Shown here piece after piece: positions 1 through 7,445 of a stretch of 24,698 nucleotides of DNA (position 1 is the first letter of the stretch; every line of letters starts with the position of its first letter). Below the pieces are notes generated by a model. The model had not been told where the DNA came from and did not search any database. It saw only the letters and a program-made list of their open reading frames with translations. A program made the translations under genes and the position numbers. The stretch is from Methylotenera_A sp031379885 (GTDB lineage: Bacteria > Pseudomonadota > Gammaproteobacteria > Burkholderiales > Methylophilaceae), in NCBI GenBank assembly GCA_031379885.1, contig JANNFN010000100.1:1-24698 (forward strand), given 5' to 3'.

Positions 1-1161
1 GGCCCCCAGCGGCCCGCCCACTTGCACTGCGCGGATTGGCTTACCTGTCGCCGAACCACCGCCAAAATCATACAGTAACTCACGCAACGTCGCTCCAAAA
101 GCCAACTCAACCAAACCAGTTTGTTTTAAATTGCCCGCCAGCTGAATTGGCAAAGTACCGCGTGAGCGCCCCATGCCATAATCCGCATAAAATTGCGCAC
201 CTTTATCTAAAATAATCGGCACTGTTGCTAAGCTTATGACATTATTTACGACCGTTGGTTTACCAAATAAACCTTCGATGGCGGGCAATGGCGGTTTAAA
301 ACGTACTTGGCCGCGTCTGCCTTCTAAACTTTCCAATAGAGAAGTTTCTTCACCACAAATATAAGCGCCTGCTGCGCGACGAACTTCTAGTTTGAATGTG
401 TGGTTTGAACCGCAGATTTTTTCGCCTAAATAACCTGATTTTTCGGCTTTCAAGATGGCTTCATTCAAAGTTTTAAGCGCGTGTGGGTACTCACTACGCA
501 AATAAATGTAGCCTTGATTTGCACCAACAGCAATGCCCGCAATAGTCATGCCTTCTATCAGCACGAAGGGGTCATCTTCCATAATCATGCGGTCGGAATA
601 AGTGCCAGAATCGCCTTCATCCGCGTTGCAGACGATATATTTTTGCTCGGCATTGCAGCCAAGTACTGTATTCCACTTAATCCCCGTGGGGAAAGCCGCG
701 CCGCCTCGGCCACGCAAGCCAGAATCCGTCACCTCTTTTACAATATCTGCACCTGTTAATTTAAGCGCGTTTTTCAGGCCTTTGTAGCCATCATGCGCGA
801 TGTAATCTTCCAGTGAGACTGGATCAGTAATGCCAACTCGCGCGAAGGTAAGACGTTGCTGCTTTTTAAGCCATTCAATATTTTCAGTTAAACCCAAATT
901 GAGCGCATGCGCTCCACCATGTAAAAAATCTGCATCAAAAAGCGAAACTACGTCTTTTGGCTGCACTGGCGCATATGCCACACGGCCTTTTGCTGTTTCA
1001 ATCTCTACAAACGGCTCTAGCCAAAACAAACCACGCGAACCATTACGAATCAACTCAATTTGAATGCCACGCTTAGCTGCCTCGGCGACTATTGCTTTAG
1101 CGGTGCGGTCTGCGCCCAAACTTAGCGCACTGGAATCACGTGGTACATAAACCTTAACCAT
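1..1161 (-). CDS. fdsB: NAD-dependent formate dehydrogenase beta subunit FdsB (partial, 3' end off window)
   Basis: This is the diaphorase subunit of the cytoplasmic molybdenum formate dehydrogenase; it passes electrons from formate oxidation via FMN to NAD+. I translated 387 residues from the ATG at 1161. An N-terminal thioredoxin-like part (about 1-100) precedes a NuoF-like domain. That domain shows the glycine-rich FMN/NAD motif GLRGRGGAAFPTG (148-160), CNADEGDSGTYSDR (178-191) and the NuoF signature around ESLEG (277-281). The latter reads GQVRFKPP, as in FdsB rather than complex I NuoF. The C-terminal CxxCxxC iron-sulfur motif lies beyond the left edge, as would fdsA. The start overlaps the fdsG stop by 8 bases and GAGG precedes it, so the two are translationally coupled. 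FdsB is clear; the missing 3' quarter is only the window edge. Confidence 0.95.
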   Translation of the reverse strand, partial: MVKVYVPRDSSALSLGADRTAKAIVAEAAKRGIQIELIRNGSRGLFWLEPFVEIETAKGRVAYAPVQPKDVVSLFDADFLHGGAHALNLGLTENIEWLKKQQRLTFARVGITDPVSLEDYIAHDGYKGLKNALKLTGADIVKEVTDSGLRGRGGAAFPTGIKWNTVLGCNAEQKYIVCNADEGDSGTYSDRMIMEDDPFVLIEGMTIAGIAVGANQGYIYLRSEYPHALKTLNEAILKAEKSGYLGEKICGSNHTFKLEVRRAAGAYICGEETSLLESLEGRRGQVRFKPPLPAIEGLFGKPTVVNNVISLATVPIILDKGAQFYADYGMGRSRGTLPIQLAGNLKQTGLVELAFGATLRELLYDFGGGSATGKPIRAVQVGGPLGA

Positions 1162-1648
1162 TTCTTGCCTCGCCAATCAATTCAGCAACCTTTGCAGCAT
1201 CCATACGTCCATACACCTCATCATCCATCATCACCGCGGGCGAGCAAGCGCAATTGCCCAAGCAATAAATCGGTTCTAACGTAATCGCACCGTCTTTAGT
1301 CGTTTCGTGATAATCAATGCCCAATGTTGATTTGATATGCGCTTCTAATTTTTCGGAACCCATGGCTTGGCAAGATTCTGCACGGCAAATTTGCAAGATA
1401 TGCTTACCTGCAGGTTGACGGCGAAAATGATGGTAAAAAGTGACCACCCCATGCACCTCGGCTACAGATAATGCTAGCGCTTTGGATATTGGCAAGTAAA
1501 CTTCTTCTGAAATCCAACCAATATCGTCCTGAATGGCGTGCAGCAAAGGCAACAGGGCTCCTGGCATATTTTTGTGTGCCGCGATATGCGCTTCTATTTT
1601 TGCTAGGTCTTGCGAAGCTAGATTTTGTGTAGAAAGAACATTTACCAA
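1154..1648 (-). CDS. fdsG: NAD-dependent formate dehydrogenase gamma subunit FdsG (NuoE-like 2Fe-2S protein)
   Basis: This small electron-transfer subunit of formate dehydrogenase carries one [2Fe-2S] cluster between the molybdenum subunit and FdsB. The NuoE/thioredoxin-like fold is shown by the PGALLPLLHAIQ and EVHGVVTFYHHF stretches. The four cluster cysteines are C88, C93, C129 and C133 (C-x4-C and C-x3-C spacing). No ATG lies upstream of the conserved region: the first in-frame ATG falls inside the NMPGALLP motif. The start must be TTG, either at 1660 (longer by 4 codons, no ribosome binding site) or at 1648. I chose 1648 because GGGGA sits five bases before it. It is the first gene of the fdsGB(-A...) operon, divergent from moaA. 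Confidence 0.93.
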   Translation of the reverse strand: MVNVLSTQNLASQDLAKIEAHIAAHKNMPGALLPLLHAIQDDIGWISEEVYLPISKALALSVAEVHGVVTFYHHFRRQPAGKHILQICRAESCQAMGSEKLEAHIKSTLGIDYHETTKDGAITLEPIYCLGNCACSPAVMMDDEVYGRMDAAKVAELIGEARNG

Positions 1649-1687
1649 AAAAATCCCCAAGCTATATCTAGTTTAATTAATAACGCC

Positions 1688-1715
1688 ATCATATACCTAA
1701 TCTAACGCTTGTTAA
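1688..1715 (-). promoter_or_regulatory. candidate sigma-70 promoter for fdsGB
   Basis: Read on the minus strand, TTAACA (1715-1710) and TATGAT (1693-1688) are separated by 16 bases. Each matches 5 of 6 consensus positions. Transcription would start near 1681, about 30 bases before the TTG start. The -35 is shared with the opposing moaA promoter. This is a pattern match only. Confidence 0.45.
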
Positions 1716-1736
1716 AGCCTAAAAAGGGCTTAGAAT
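1709..1736 (+). promoter_or_regulatory. candidate sigma-70 promoter for moaA
   Basis: TTGTTA (1709-1714) and TAGAAT (1731-1736) lie 16 bases apart, matching 4/6 and 5/6 of consensus. The predicted start is near 1743, 30 bases before the moaA ATG. A short inverted repeat (AAGCCTA at 1715-1721, TAGGCTT at 1737-1743) brackets the spacer and -10 and could be an operator. Pattern match only. Confidence 0.42.
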
Positions 1737-1772
1737 ATAGGCTTATTCAATATTTTTAACCATTTTAAAAAC

Positions 1773-2780
1773 ATGGATTTACCCAACTTAATTGACCAAT
1801 TTGGCCGCAAGGTAGACTACATTCGCCTCTCGATTACTGATCGCTGCGATTTTCGTTGCGTGTATTGTATGTCTGAGGATATGACATTTCTACCACGTGA
1901 TGAAGTATTAAGCTTAGAAGAATGCGCAAGGCTAGTTAAAGTGTTTGTGAAATTAGGCGTGACTAAAGTGCGTATCACGGGCGGCGAGCCGCTGGTGCGC
2001 AAAAATGCACTGTGGCTGTTTGAAGAAGTTGGCAAACTAAAAGGTTTAAACGAGTTAGTGCTTACTACTAATGGCAGTCAGCTAGAAAGCCAAGCGATAG
2101 CGCTTAAAAAAGCTGGTATAAAACGCATCAATATTTCAATTGATAGCTTAAAACCTGAACGATTTAAAAAAATCACCCGAACAGGCGATTTAAATAAAGT
2201 GTTAGCCGGCCTGCAAGCCAGCATCCACGCAGGGTTTGAAGGCATTAAATTAAACACTGTTTTAATGCGCGGCAGCAACGATGACGAAGCAGCGGATTTG
2301 GTACAGTTTGCCATCGACAAAAAAATTGACATCAGCTTTATTGAAGAAATGCCGCTGGGCGAAGTTGACCATACCCGTGAAAGCACTTTTGTAAGCAATA
2401 CGGACACGCTAAAGCTACTACAAACTAAGTATTCACTATTGCCCAGCACTGAGACCACGGGCGGTCCAGCGCGTTATTGGCGCGTCGCCCAGAGTGATGG
2501 TAAGTCTCATACAAAAATCGGCTTTATTTCGCCACACTCGCATAATTTTTGTGAAAGCTGTAACCGCGTGCGCATTACTTGTAAAGGCGAGCTGTATTTG
2601 TGTTTAGGCCAAGAAGATAAAATAGATTTAATGCCGTTATTGCGCGAATACCCAAATGACGACGCGCCGTTAATCGCCGCGATAATCGGCAGCATGCGTA
2701 TTAAACCAAAAGGCCATGACTTTGATTTACGCCGCGCAGAACCAGCAGTGATTCGGTTTATGTCGCATACTGGTGGTTGA
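1773..2780 (+). CDS. moaA: GTP 3',8-cyclase MoaA (molybdenum cofactor biosynthesis)
   Basis: This radical SAM enzyme converts GTP to 3',8-cyclo-7,8-dihydro-GTP, the first step of molybdopterin synthesis. The protein has 335 residues, a normal length. The SAM cluster motif C25-x3-C29-x2-C32 is present, followed by ITGGEP. The second, C-terminal cluster is C260-x2-C263-x13-C277. The protein ends in the Gly-Gly tail typical of active MoaA. It starts the plus-strand unit moaA, small lipoprotein gene, mobA, moeA. It is divergent from formate dehydrogenase, a bis-MGD molybdoenzyme that needs this pathway. No strong ribosome binding site precedes the ATG, but the N-terminus (LIDQFGRKVDYIRLSITDRC) fits the family. 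Confidence 0.97.
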   Translation: MDLPNLIDQFGRKVDYIRLSITDRCDFRCVYCMSEDMTFLPRDEVLSLEECARLVKVFVKLGVTKVRITGGEPLVRKNALWLFEEVGKLKGLNELVLTTNGSQLESQAIALKKAGIKRINISIDSLKPERFKKITRTGDLNKVLAGLQASIHAGFEGIKLNTVLMRGSNDDEAADLVQFAIDKKIDISFIEEMPLGEVDHTRESTFVSNTDTLKLLQTKYSLLPSTETTGGPARYWRVAQSDGKSHTKIGFISPHSHNFCESCNRVRITCKGELYLCLGQEDKIDLMPLLREYPNDDAPLIAAIIGSMRIKPKGHDFDLRRAEPAVIRFMSHTGG

Positions 2781-2819
2781 GCCAACAGTTCCTAACCTTA
2801 TTAATCAAGGATGAATCAA

Positions 2820-3104
2820 ATGAAAATTACAATCATAGCAGTAATAATTGCAGCTATATGCGTAATTTCTTGTTCAAAAGAACGTGATGACAGCGATGTT
2901 AAAAAGTTTTTTGAAAAAGGAAGATTCGGCGGTGAGCCTGATGCTGCCTTACTAAGGAAAAGTTCTTTGACTGGGAATTGGGATTATGTAGCAACATTTC
3001 ATGGTATGACTTCACCCACAGATATGGATATATGCCAAGTAGCTGTGGAGGGGCTGCATCAGAAATACCCAAATGCAGAGTACTCGTGCTCCCCACTAAA
3101 CTAA
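2820..3104 (+). CDS. small hypothetical lipoprotein
   Basis: I do not recognise this 94-residue protein. I start it at the ATG at 2820, because AAGGA lies eight bases upstream of it. The upstream in-frame ATG at 2811 overlaps that Shine-Dalgarno and has no spacing. The N-terminus is a lysine followed by an Ile/Ala/Val-rich stretch ending in VISC, a lipobox with the lipidated cysteine at residue 18. It is therefore probably a membrane-anchored lipoprotein of the cell envelope. The remaining 76 residues are polar, with two further cysteines near the C-terminus (DICQ and YSCSP) that could form a disulfide. The gene sits between moaA and mobA, where no molybdenum-cofactor role is obvious, and a repeat-like motif follows it. 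It may be an inserted cassette. Confidence 0.6.
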   Translation: MKITIIAVIIAAICVISCSKERDDSDVKKFFEKGRFGGEPDAALLRKSSLTGNWDYVATFHGMTSPTDMDICQVAVEGLHQKYPNAEYSCSPLN

Positions 3105-3110
3105 AAAATA

Positions 3111-3124
3111 ATGGGGTCAGATTC
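3111..3124 (+). repeat. TGGGGTCAG-type motif, possible REP/RAYT-associated repeat remnant
   Basis: The sequence ATGGGGTCAGATTC lies between the stop of the small lipoprotein gene and the TTG start of mobA. From memory, TGGGGTCAGA-type strings are widespread in proteobacteria near REP-associated Y1 transposase genes and inserted cassettes. Only one copy is visible here, so repeat status cannot be shown from this window. Confidence 0.35.
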
Positions 3125-3129
3125 TACTC

Positions 3130-3711
3130 TTGAAAAATCTCACAGCAATTATTCTCTCAGGCGGACGCGCGACGCGCATGAATGGTGTGGGCAAAGGCTT
3201 GGTAACCTTGAAAAATAAGCCGTTGATTCAGCATGTAATTGAACGTTTGAAGCCTCAAGTGAATGAAATACTCATCAATGCCAACCGTGAAATTGCGAGT
3301 TACGCAACTATTGGCTACCCCGTGTTACAGGATGAAACGGATGACTTTCTGGGACCTTTGGCGGGATTTTTGTTAGCGTTAAAGCATGCCAAACACGACT
3401 ATGTATTAACCGTGCCTTGCGATTCGCCTCTATTGCCTTTAGATTTGGTTAAAAAGCTTTTAGATGGCATGGCTGCAGCCCCCGCCGATATTGCCGTTGC
3501 AAGCAGTGATGGGAGCACACATCCTGTGTTTTGTTTGATGAAAAAAAGTATGTTGCCAAGCTTGATCGAATATTTAGCCAGCGGCGAACGTAAAGTAAGC
3601 GCTTGGCAAAAAAGCCTAAAGTATGTGGAAGTGGATTTTAGCGATGATGCAGACGCATTTACAAACTTGAACACTTTTGAAGATTTAAAAGCATTAGAAT
3701 TAAAGTTATGA
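3130..3711 (+). CDS. mobA: molybdenum cofactor guanylyltransferase MobA
   Basis: MobA attaches GMP from GTP to molybdopterin, making the MGD/bis-MGD cofactor used by formate dehydrogenase. The protein has 193 residues with the nucleotidyltransferase loop LSGGRATRM (9-17), GPLAG (75-79), the Mg-binding motif VPCDSP with D98, and the late NLNTFEDL motif. The loop reads NGVGKGL where MobA usually has GGxDKGL, so the Asp before the conserved Lys is Gly. The start is TTG at 3130. No in-frame ATG or GTG exists between the upstream stop (3109-3111) and the catalytic loop, and the TTG follows the TGGGGTCAG motif. The stop overlaps moeA in an ATGA arrangement. Confidence 0.93.
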   Translation: MKNLTAIILSGGRATRMNGVGKGLVTLKNKPLIQHVIERLKPQVNEILINANREIASYATIGYPVLQDETDDFLGPLAGFLLALKHAKHDYVLTVPCDSPLLPLDLVKKLLDGMAAAPADIAVASSDGSTHPVFCLMKKSMLPSLIEYLASGERKVSAWQKSLKYVEVDFSDDADAFTNLNTFEDLKALELKL

Positions 3712-4976
3712 CAAAACCCAAGCCAAACTTAAGCCAAATTGCCACTGACCCAAGTTGCATGGATGACTACGACCCTAATGCCATGTCGGTAAGCCAAGCA
3801 CGGCAATTTATTAAGCAATTTTTAAGTCCAGTGATTGAAACTGAAGCTTTACCAGTGATGCAAAGCTTAGGGCGTGTGTTAGCTGCAGATATTGTGTCAC
3901 CCAGCAACGTACCCAACCACAACAACAGCGCGATGGATGGCTTTGCTTTTAAGTTTAGTGACCATATAAAAACACTCAAAGTCATCGGCACCGCTTTTGC
4001 TGGCAAGGCATTTGCGGGAGTTGTAGGTGCAGGCGAGTGCGTCAAGATTATGACTGGCGCAGTAATACCAAAAGGTGCAGATACGGTGGTGATGCAAGAA
4101 CGAATTGCGATAAAAAGTGACCGCATTACCTTGCTAGAAGACCCAAAACTAGGCGCGAATGTGCGCTTGGCGGGAGAAGATTTAAAACTCGGCCAAACTG
4201 TGTTAGCCAAAGGCCATATCATGCGCCCAGCCGACTTGGGCTTGATTGCATCGCTTGGCCTTGGCGAAGTGCGTGTTTATCGCCCATTAAAAGTGGCCTT
4301 TTTTAGCACAGGTGATGAGCTTATAAGCGTTGGAAAACCACTTGAAACAGGTCAAATTTACGATAGCAATCGCTATACACTATTTGGCATGCTTAGCAGG
4401 CTAGGTATAGAAATCAGCGATTTAGGAGTGGTGCCTGATAATCCTAATTTGCTCGAAGCTACGCTCTTAAAAGCGGCTCAAAATAACGACGTTGTCATTA
4501 CCAGCGGCGGCGTTTCGGTCGGCGAAGCAGATTTTATGAAAGCACTTTTAGCCAAACATGGCCAAGTGTTGTTTTGGAAAATTAATATGAAACCTGGGCG
4601 ACCATTGGCGTATGGCAAAGTTGGCAACAGTCATTATTTCGGCCTTCCTGGCAACCCAGTTTCTGCCATGGTGACGTTTTATCAATTCGTCCGTGAGGCA
4701 CTTATTTGCTTAATGGGCAGCAATACAAAACCTTTGCCGATGTTCATGGTCGAATGCACTGAAAACATTAAAAAGGCAACTGGCCGCACCGAGTTTCAAC
4801 GTGGTATTTTGTTTGAAGCCGATGGAGCTTGGAAAGTAAAACCCTTACCTAATCAAGGTTCTGGCGTATTAAGCAGCATGAGCAACGCCAATTGTTTTAT
4901 TGTGTTGGATGAAGCCGTTGGCAATTGTGAAGCAGGCAAACAAGTAGGCGTGCAGCTTTTAGAAGGTTTGATTTAA
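3708..4976 (+). CDS. moeA: molybdopterin molybdenumtransferase MoeA
   Basis: MoeA inserts molybdate into adenylylated molybdopterin, the metal-loading step of molybdenum-cofactor synthesis. The 422-residue protein has the full set of family motifs: NNSAMDGFAF (72-81), MTGAVIPKGAD (115-125), STGDE (200-204), TSGGVSVGEADF (from 265), MKPGRPLAYG and GLPGNPVSAMV. The N-terminal extension of about 25 residues (CMDDYDP) is, from memory, usual in betaproteobacteria. Its ATG overlaps the mobA stop by four bases, so translation is coupled. No obvious terminator follows; the next 123 bases contain only a candidate promoter. Confidence 0.96.
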   Translation: MTKPKPNLSQIATDPSCMDDYDPNAMSVSQARQFIKQFLSPVIETEALPVMQSLGRVLAADIVSPSNVPNHNNSAMDGFAFKFSDHIKTLKVIGTAFAGKAFAGVVGAGECVKIMTGAVIPKGADTVVMQERIAIKSDRITLLEDPKLGANVRLAGEDLKLGQTVLAKGHIMRPADLGLIASLGLGEVRVYRPLKVAFFSTGDELISVGKPLETGQIYDSNRYTLFGMLSRLGIEISDLGVVPDNPNLLEATLLKAAQNNDVVITSGGVSVGEADFMKALLAKHGQVLFWKINMKPGRPLAYGKVGNSHYFGLPGNPVSAMVTFYQFVREALICLMGSNTKPLPMFMVECTENIKKATGRTEFQRGILFEADGAWKVKPLPNQGSGVLSSMSNANCFIVLDEAVGNCEAGKQVGVQLLEGLI

Positions 4977-5044
4977 CAATTTTAATTTACATGACTATTT
5001 AACATAACTCATTAATTATGGTTTATATCAACCAAAATTAGCCC

Positions 5045-5074
5045 TTATCACTTGGCTATAAGCTATAGTATAAT
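5045..5074 (+). promoter_or_regulatory. candidate sigma-70 promoter for tonB
   Basis: A perfect TATAAT (5069-5074) is preceded at 18 bases by TTATCA (5045-5050, 4/6). The predicted start lies about 20 bases before the proposed TTG start of tonB. It is the only perfect -10 in this gap. Confidence 0.45.
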
Positions 5075-5099
5075 CAACAACTTACCTTTAAATATCTGA

Positions 5100-5834
5100 T
5101 TGCTTTTGGAAGTCACAATAAAAAATCCCCGTATTAATGAGAGCACGCTTATCTGGGCAGTTGTCTGCTCCATTTTGCTACATATTTTGTTTTTTGTGGT
5201 GGTGCCTAATTTTAAATTTGATGCGATCAAAAAGATGCCTGACGAATTGACGGTTGAAATAATGCAACCTAAGCCGCCAGAGCCTGTGGTGATTCCTGAG
5301 CCGCCGAAGCCTGTTGAGCCCATAAAGCCGCAACCCGAACAAATCAAGCCTTTGCCAAAGAAAGAGCTCAAGCTAGAACCTAAGCCTGTTGAAACAAATC
5401 ATGAACCTGTGCAACATGAACCGCCACCGCCACCCACGGTAATTACCGCCGCGCCGAAAGTGGATGTGCCACCAGTCATTACCGTACCTCCACCAGAGCC
5501 GCCGAAAAAAATTGAGCCTATTGAAGAAGATATTAATGCGGCTTTAGGCCAATATGGCAACACGTTAGGTCGTGCCATTGCCAAACATAAGCAATACCCC
5601 AAAATTGCTGCGATGCGTGGCTGGCAAGGAGAATGCCTGCTAGACTTGAAGCTCGATGGCAGCGGCAATGTGCTATCTTCTAGCGTAAAAGAAAGTAGCG
5701 GACATGAGGCGCTAGATAATCAAGCCTTAGAAATGGTGCGCAAAGCTTCGCCCTTCCCGGCACCACCTGAGGCGCTTCGCGGCCGCAGTTTCAATATTAC
5801 TGTTCCAGTTTCGTTCAAACTCGAAAACCCTTAA
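5100..5834 (+). CDS. tonB: TonB family energy transducer
   Basis: TonB is anchored in the inner membrane and passes proton-motive energy from ExbB/ExbD to outer-membrane TonB-dependent receptors. The 244-residue protein has one N-terminal membrane segment (about 16-36) with the SxxxH motif (S24, H28) known from the TonB helix. A long Pro/Glu/Lys-rich periplasmic spacer (about 55-145) follows. The C-terminal TonB domain shows YPKIAAMRGWQG, the LDGSG turn, SSGHEALDNQAL and SPFPAPP. No exbB or exbD is adjacent. The start is uncertain: only TTG codons (5100, 5106) lie before the membrane helix, and neither has a good Shine-Dalgarno. Its stop shares a base with the ATG of the histidine kinase. Confidence 0.88.
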   Translation: MLLEVTIKNPRINESTLIWAVVCSILLHILFFVVVPNFKFDAIKKMPDELTVEIMQPKPPEPVVIPEPPKPVEPIKPQPEQIKPLPKKELKLEPKPVETNHEPVQHEPPPPPTVITAAPKVDVPPVITVPPPEPPKKIEPIEEDINAALGQYGNTLGRAIAKHKQYPKIAAMRGWQGECLLDLKLDGSGNVLSSSVKESSGHEALDNQALEMVRKASPFPAPPEALRGRSFNITVPVSFKLENP

Positions 5835-7291
5835 TGCGCAAATTTTTTCTGCGAAAGCCCAAATCGCTACGTGACCTTCTGCTAGCGCATGAACTTATTT
5901 TTATTGCTCTAATTTTACTGGCAGTGGCAGGTGGCGGTTACGGAATTTATTTGTGGGATAAATCTGCCAAAGAATCACAACGCATTCACTCATTAATTCA
6001 GGAAATCCAGCAAACACGCGGCGATTTGTATCGCCAAATGAAAGAGTTATTTGATGCATTTCTGTTAGAAGATGCGGACGCCAAGCATGAATATGCCATA
6101 TACACAGAATCAATATTAAAGCACTTTATTCAGTTGGATAAGTTAGCGGTTGGTGTAGAAGAAAAGCAAGCCATTCAAAACCTAGAAAGCAACTATAAAA
6201 GCTTTGCAGATGAAGCACCTGCGTTGTTTCTACGCTATCAAAAAAGTCCTAGCCAAGCTTCACGAAAATCACTTTATAAAGACATGGAAACAGGTATTTT
6301 TAGTCGTTATGAGGCCGTTTCAAAACGCGCAGAGGACTTGCTCTCGCTGAAGCAAAATGAATTAAAAAATCGCCTAGATGATGCAAAACAGGCTTCAATC
6401 GCAATTTTAATTATTCCCATATTGCTTGCGGGTCTGCTACTAGTACTGTCACGAATATTCTTAAAACGCGAGATTGTTAACCCTATTAGCGCCATTATGC
6501 AAGCCACCAGCGAAATAAGTGCAGGCAACTTACTGCACAAAGTGCCAGAAACTGGCGCGGCAGAACTTGCATCTCTTTCAAAAGAAATTAATAAAATGGC
6601 AGGTGAGCTGCAGACCAATAGAGACGCACTTGTGCAAAGCGAGAAACAAGCTGCAATGGGCTTGTTGGTGCCTATGTTAGCGCACAATATCCGCAACCCG
6701 CTAGCAAGTATTCGAGCTACAGCGCAGATTATTGATATCCCAAAAAATGATAGTGACACGCGTGAATCATTGCTCGGCATTATTAATACTGTAGATAGGC
6801 TGGAGCGCTGGACTGGTGCTTTGCTCGCGTATTTGCATCCAATAAAACCCCAGCTAAAAATAGCATGTTTTGAGAACATTCTAGAGGGCGCACTGCTGCC
6901 TTTGACACAAAAAATTCGAGCTAAAGATATTCGCATAATTAAATACATTGATCATGCAGATGCAACAATACTTACAGATGAGCATTTACTTGAACAGGTT
7001 TTTTATAACTTGATATTAAATGCTATCGATGCTTCGCCAAAACAGAGTCACATTGTGATTGAGTCGAAGCGAATGCTAAATGCCTTTATTTTTACAATTA
7101 GCGATGAAGGCACTGGCATGCCATTTACACCAGATCCACACGCCATAAGTCCTGGTCCTAGTACAAAACGTTTTGGAACAGGCTTAGGCATTCCATTTGC
7201 CTTTAAAGTGTGTGAAGTATTAGGCGGAACCATCAAATTTGAAACCGTATCGCCACAAGGTACGAGCATCACGTTATCACTGCCACAGTAA
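5834..7291 (+). CDS. membrane sensor histidine kinase (HAMP-HisKA-HATPase)
   Basis: This 485-residue two-component sensor has a first membrane helix (about 16-38), a predicted periplasmic helical domain of about 150 residues, and a second helix (about 188-208). A HAMP linker follows (NPISAIMQATSEISAGNL onward). The phosphoacceptor is H284 in AHNIRNPL, rather than the common HELRTPL. The ATP-binding domain has the N box (VFYNLILNAIDASP), SDEGTGMPF and the glycine box RFGTGLGIPFAFKVC. The architecture is complete, so it should autophosphorylate. No response regulator is adjacent, and the signal cannot be read from the sequence. It overlaps tonB by one base (TAATG), implying co-expression and perhaps a link to TonB-dependent uptake. 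Confidence 0.88.
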   Translation: MRKFFLRKPKSLRDLLLAHELIFIALILLAVAGGGYGIYLWDKSAKESQRIHSLIQEIQQTRGDLYRQMKELFDAFLLEDADAKHEYAIYTESILKHFIQLDKLAVGVEEKQAIQNLESNYKSFADEAPALFLRYQKSPSQASRKSLYKDMETGIFSRYEAVSKRAEDLLSLKQNELKNRLDDAKQASIAILIIPILLAGLLLVLSRIFLKREIVNPISAIMQATSEISAGNLLHKVPETGAAELASLSKEINKMAGELQTNRDALVQSEKQAAMGLLVPMLAHNIRNPLASIRATAQIIDIPKNDSDTRESLLGIINTVDRLERWTGALLAYLHPIKPQLKIACFENILEGALLPLTQKIRAKDIRIIKYIDHADATILTDEHLLEQVFYNLILNAIDASPKQSHIVIESKRMLNAFIFTISDEGTGMPFTPDPHAISPGPSTKRFGTGLGIPFAFKVCEVLGGTIKFETVSPQGTSITLSLPQ

Positions 7292-7445
7292 CTCTTTTCA
7301 ATTTTCCTCTACCAAAGCGAACAATTCTCACCTTAAACTTGTCACATTTAGTAATTAAAGTTTACCTCTTCGATTTTATTCTAAAATCTTCTTAAATTTA
7401 AGCTTGCCTAAATGCAAATTTTTTACAACAATGAGAGCTAACCCT

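Noticed and set aside
481..1063. Plus-strand ORFs over the fds region
   Set aside because: The minus strand here encodes FdsB with multiple exact family motifs; the plus-strand ORFs are shadows.
3767..4222. Minus-strand ORF of 151 codons opposite moeA
   Set aside because: It is antisense to a clearly coding region with full MoeA motifs, and it shows no recognisable domain or ribosome binding site.
6307..6948. Minus-strand ORF of 213 codons opposite the histidine kinase
   Set aside because: It mirrors the kinase codons; the Ser/Ala-rich translation has no family features.
7292..7445. Promoter or terminator between the histidine kinase and bcp
   Set aside because: TAAAAT and TTGTCA elements exist but not at a usable spacing, and there is no stable hairpin.
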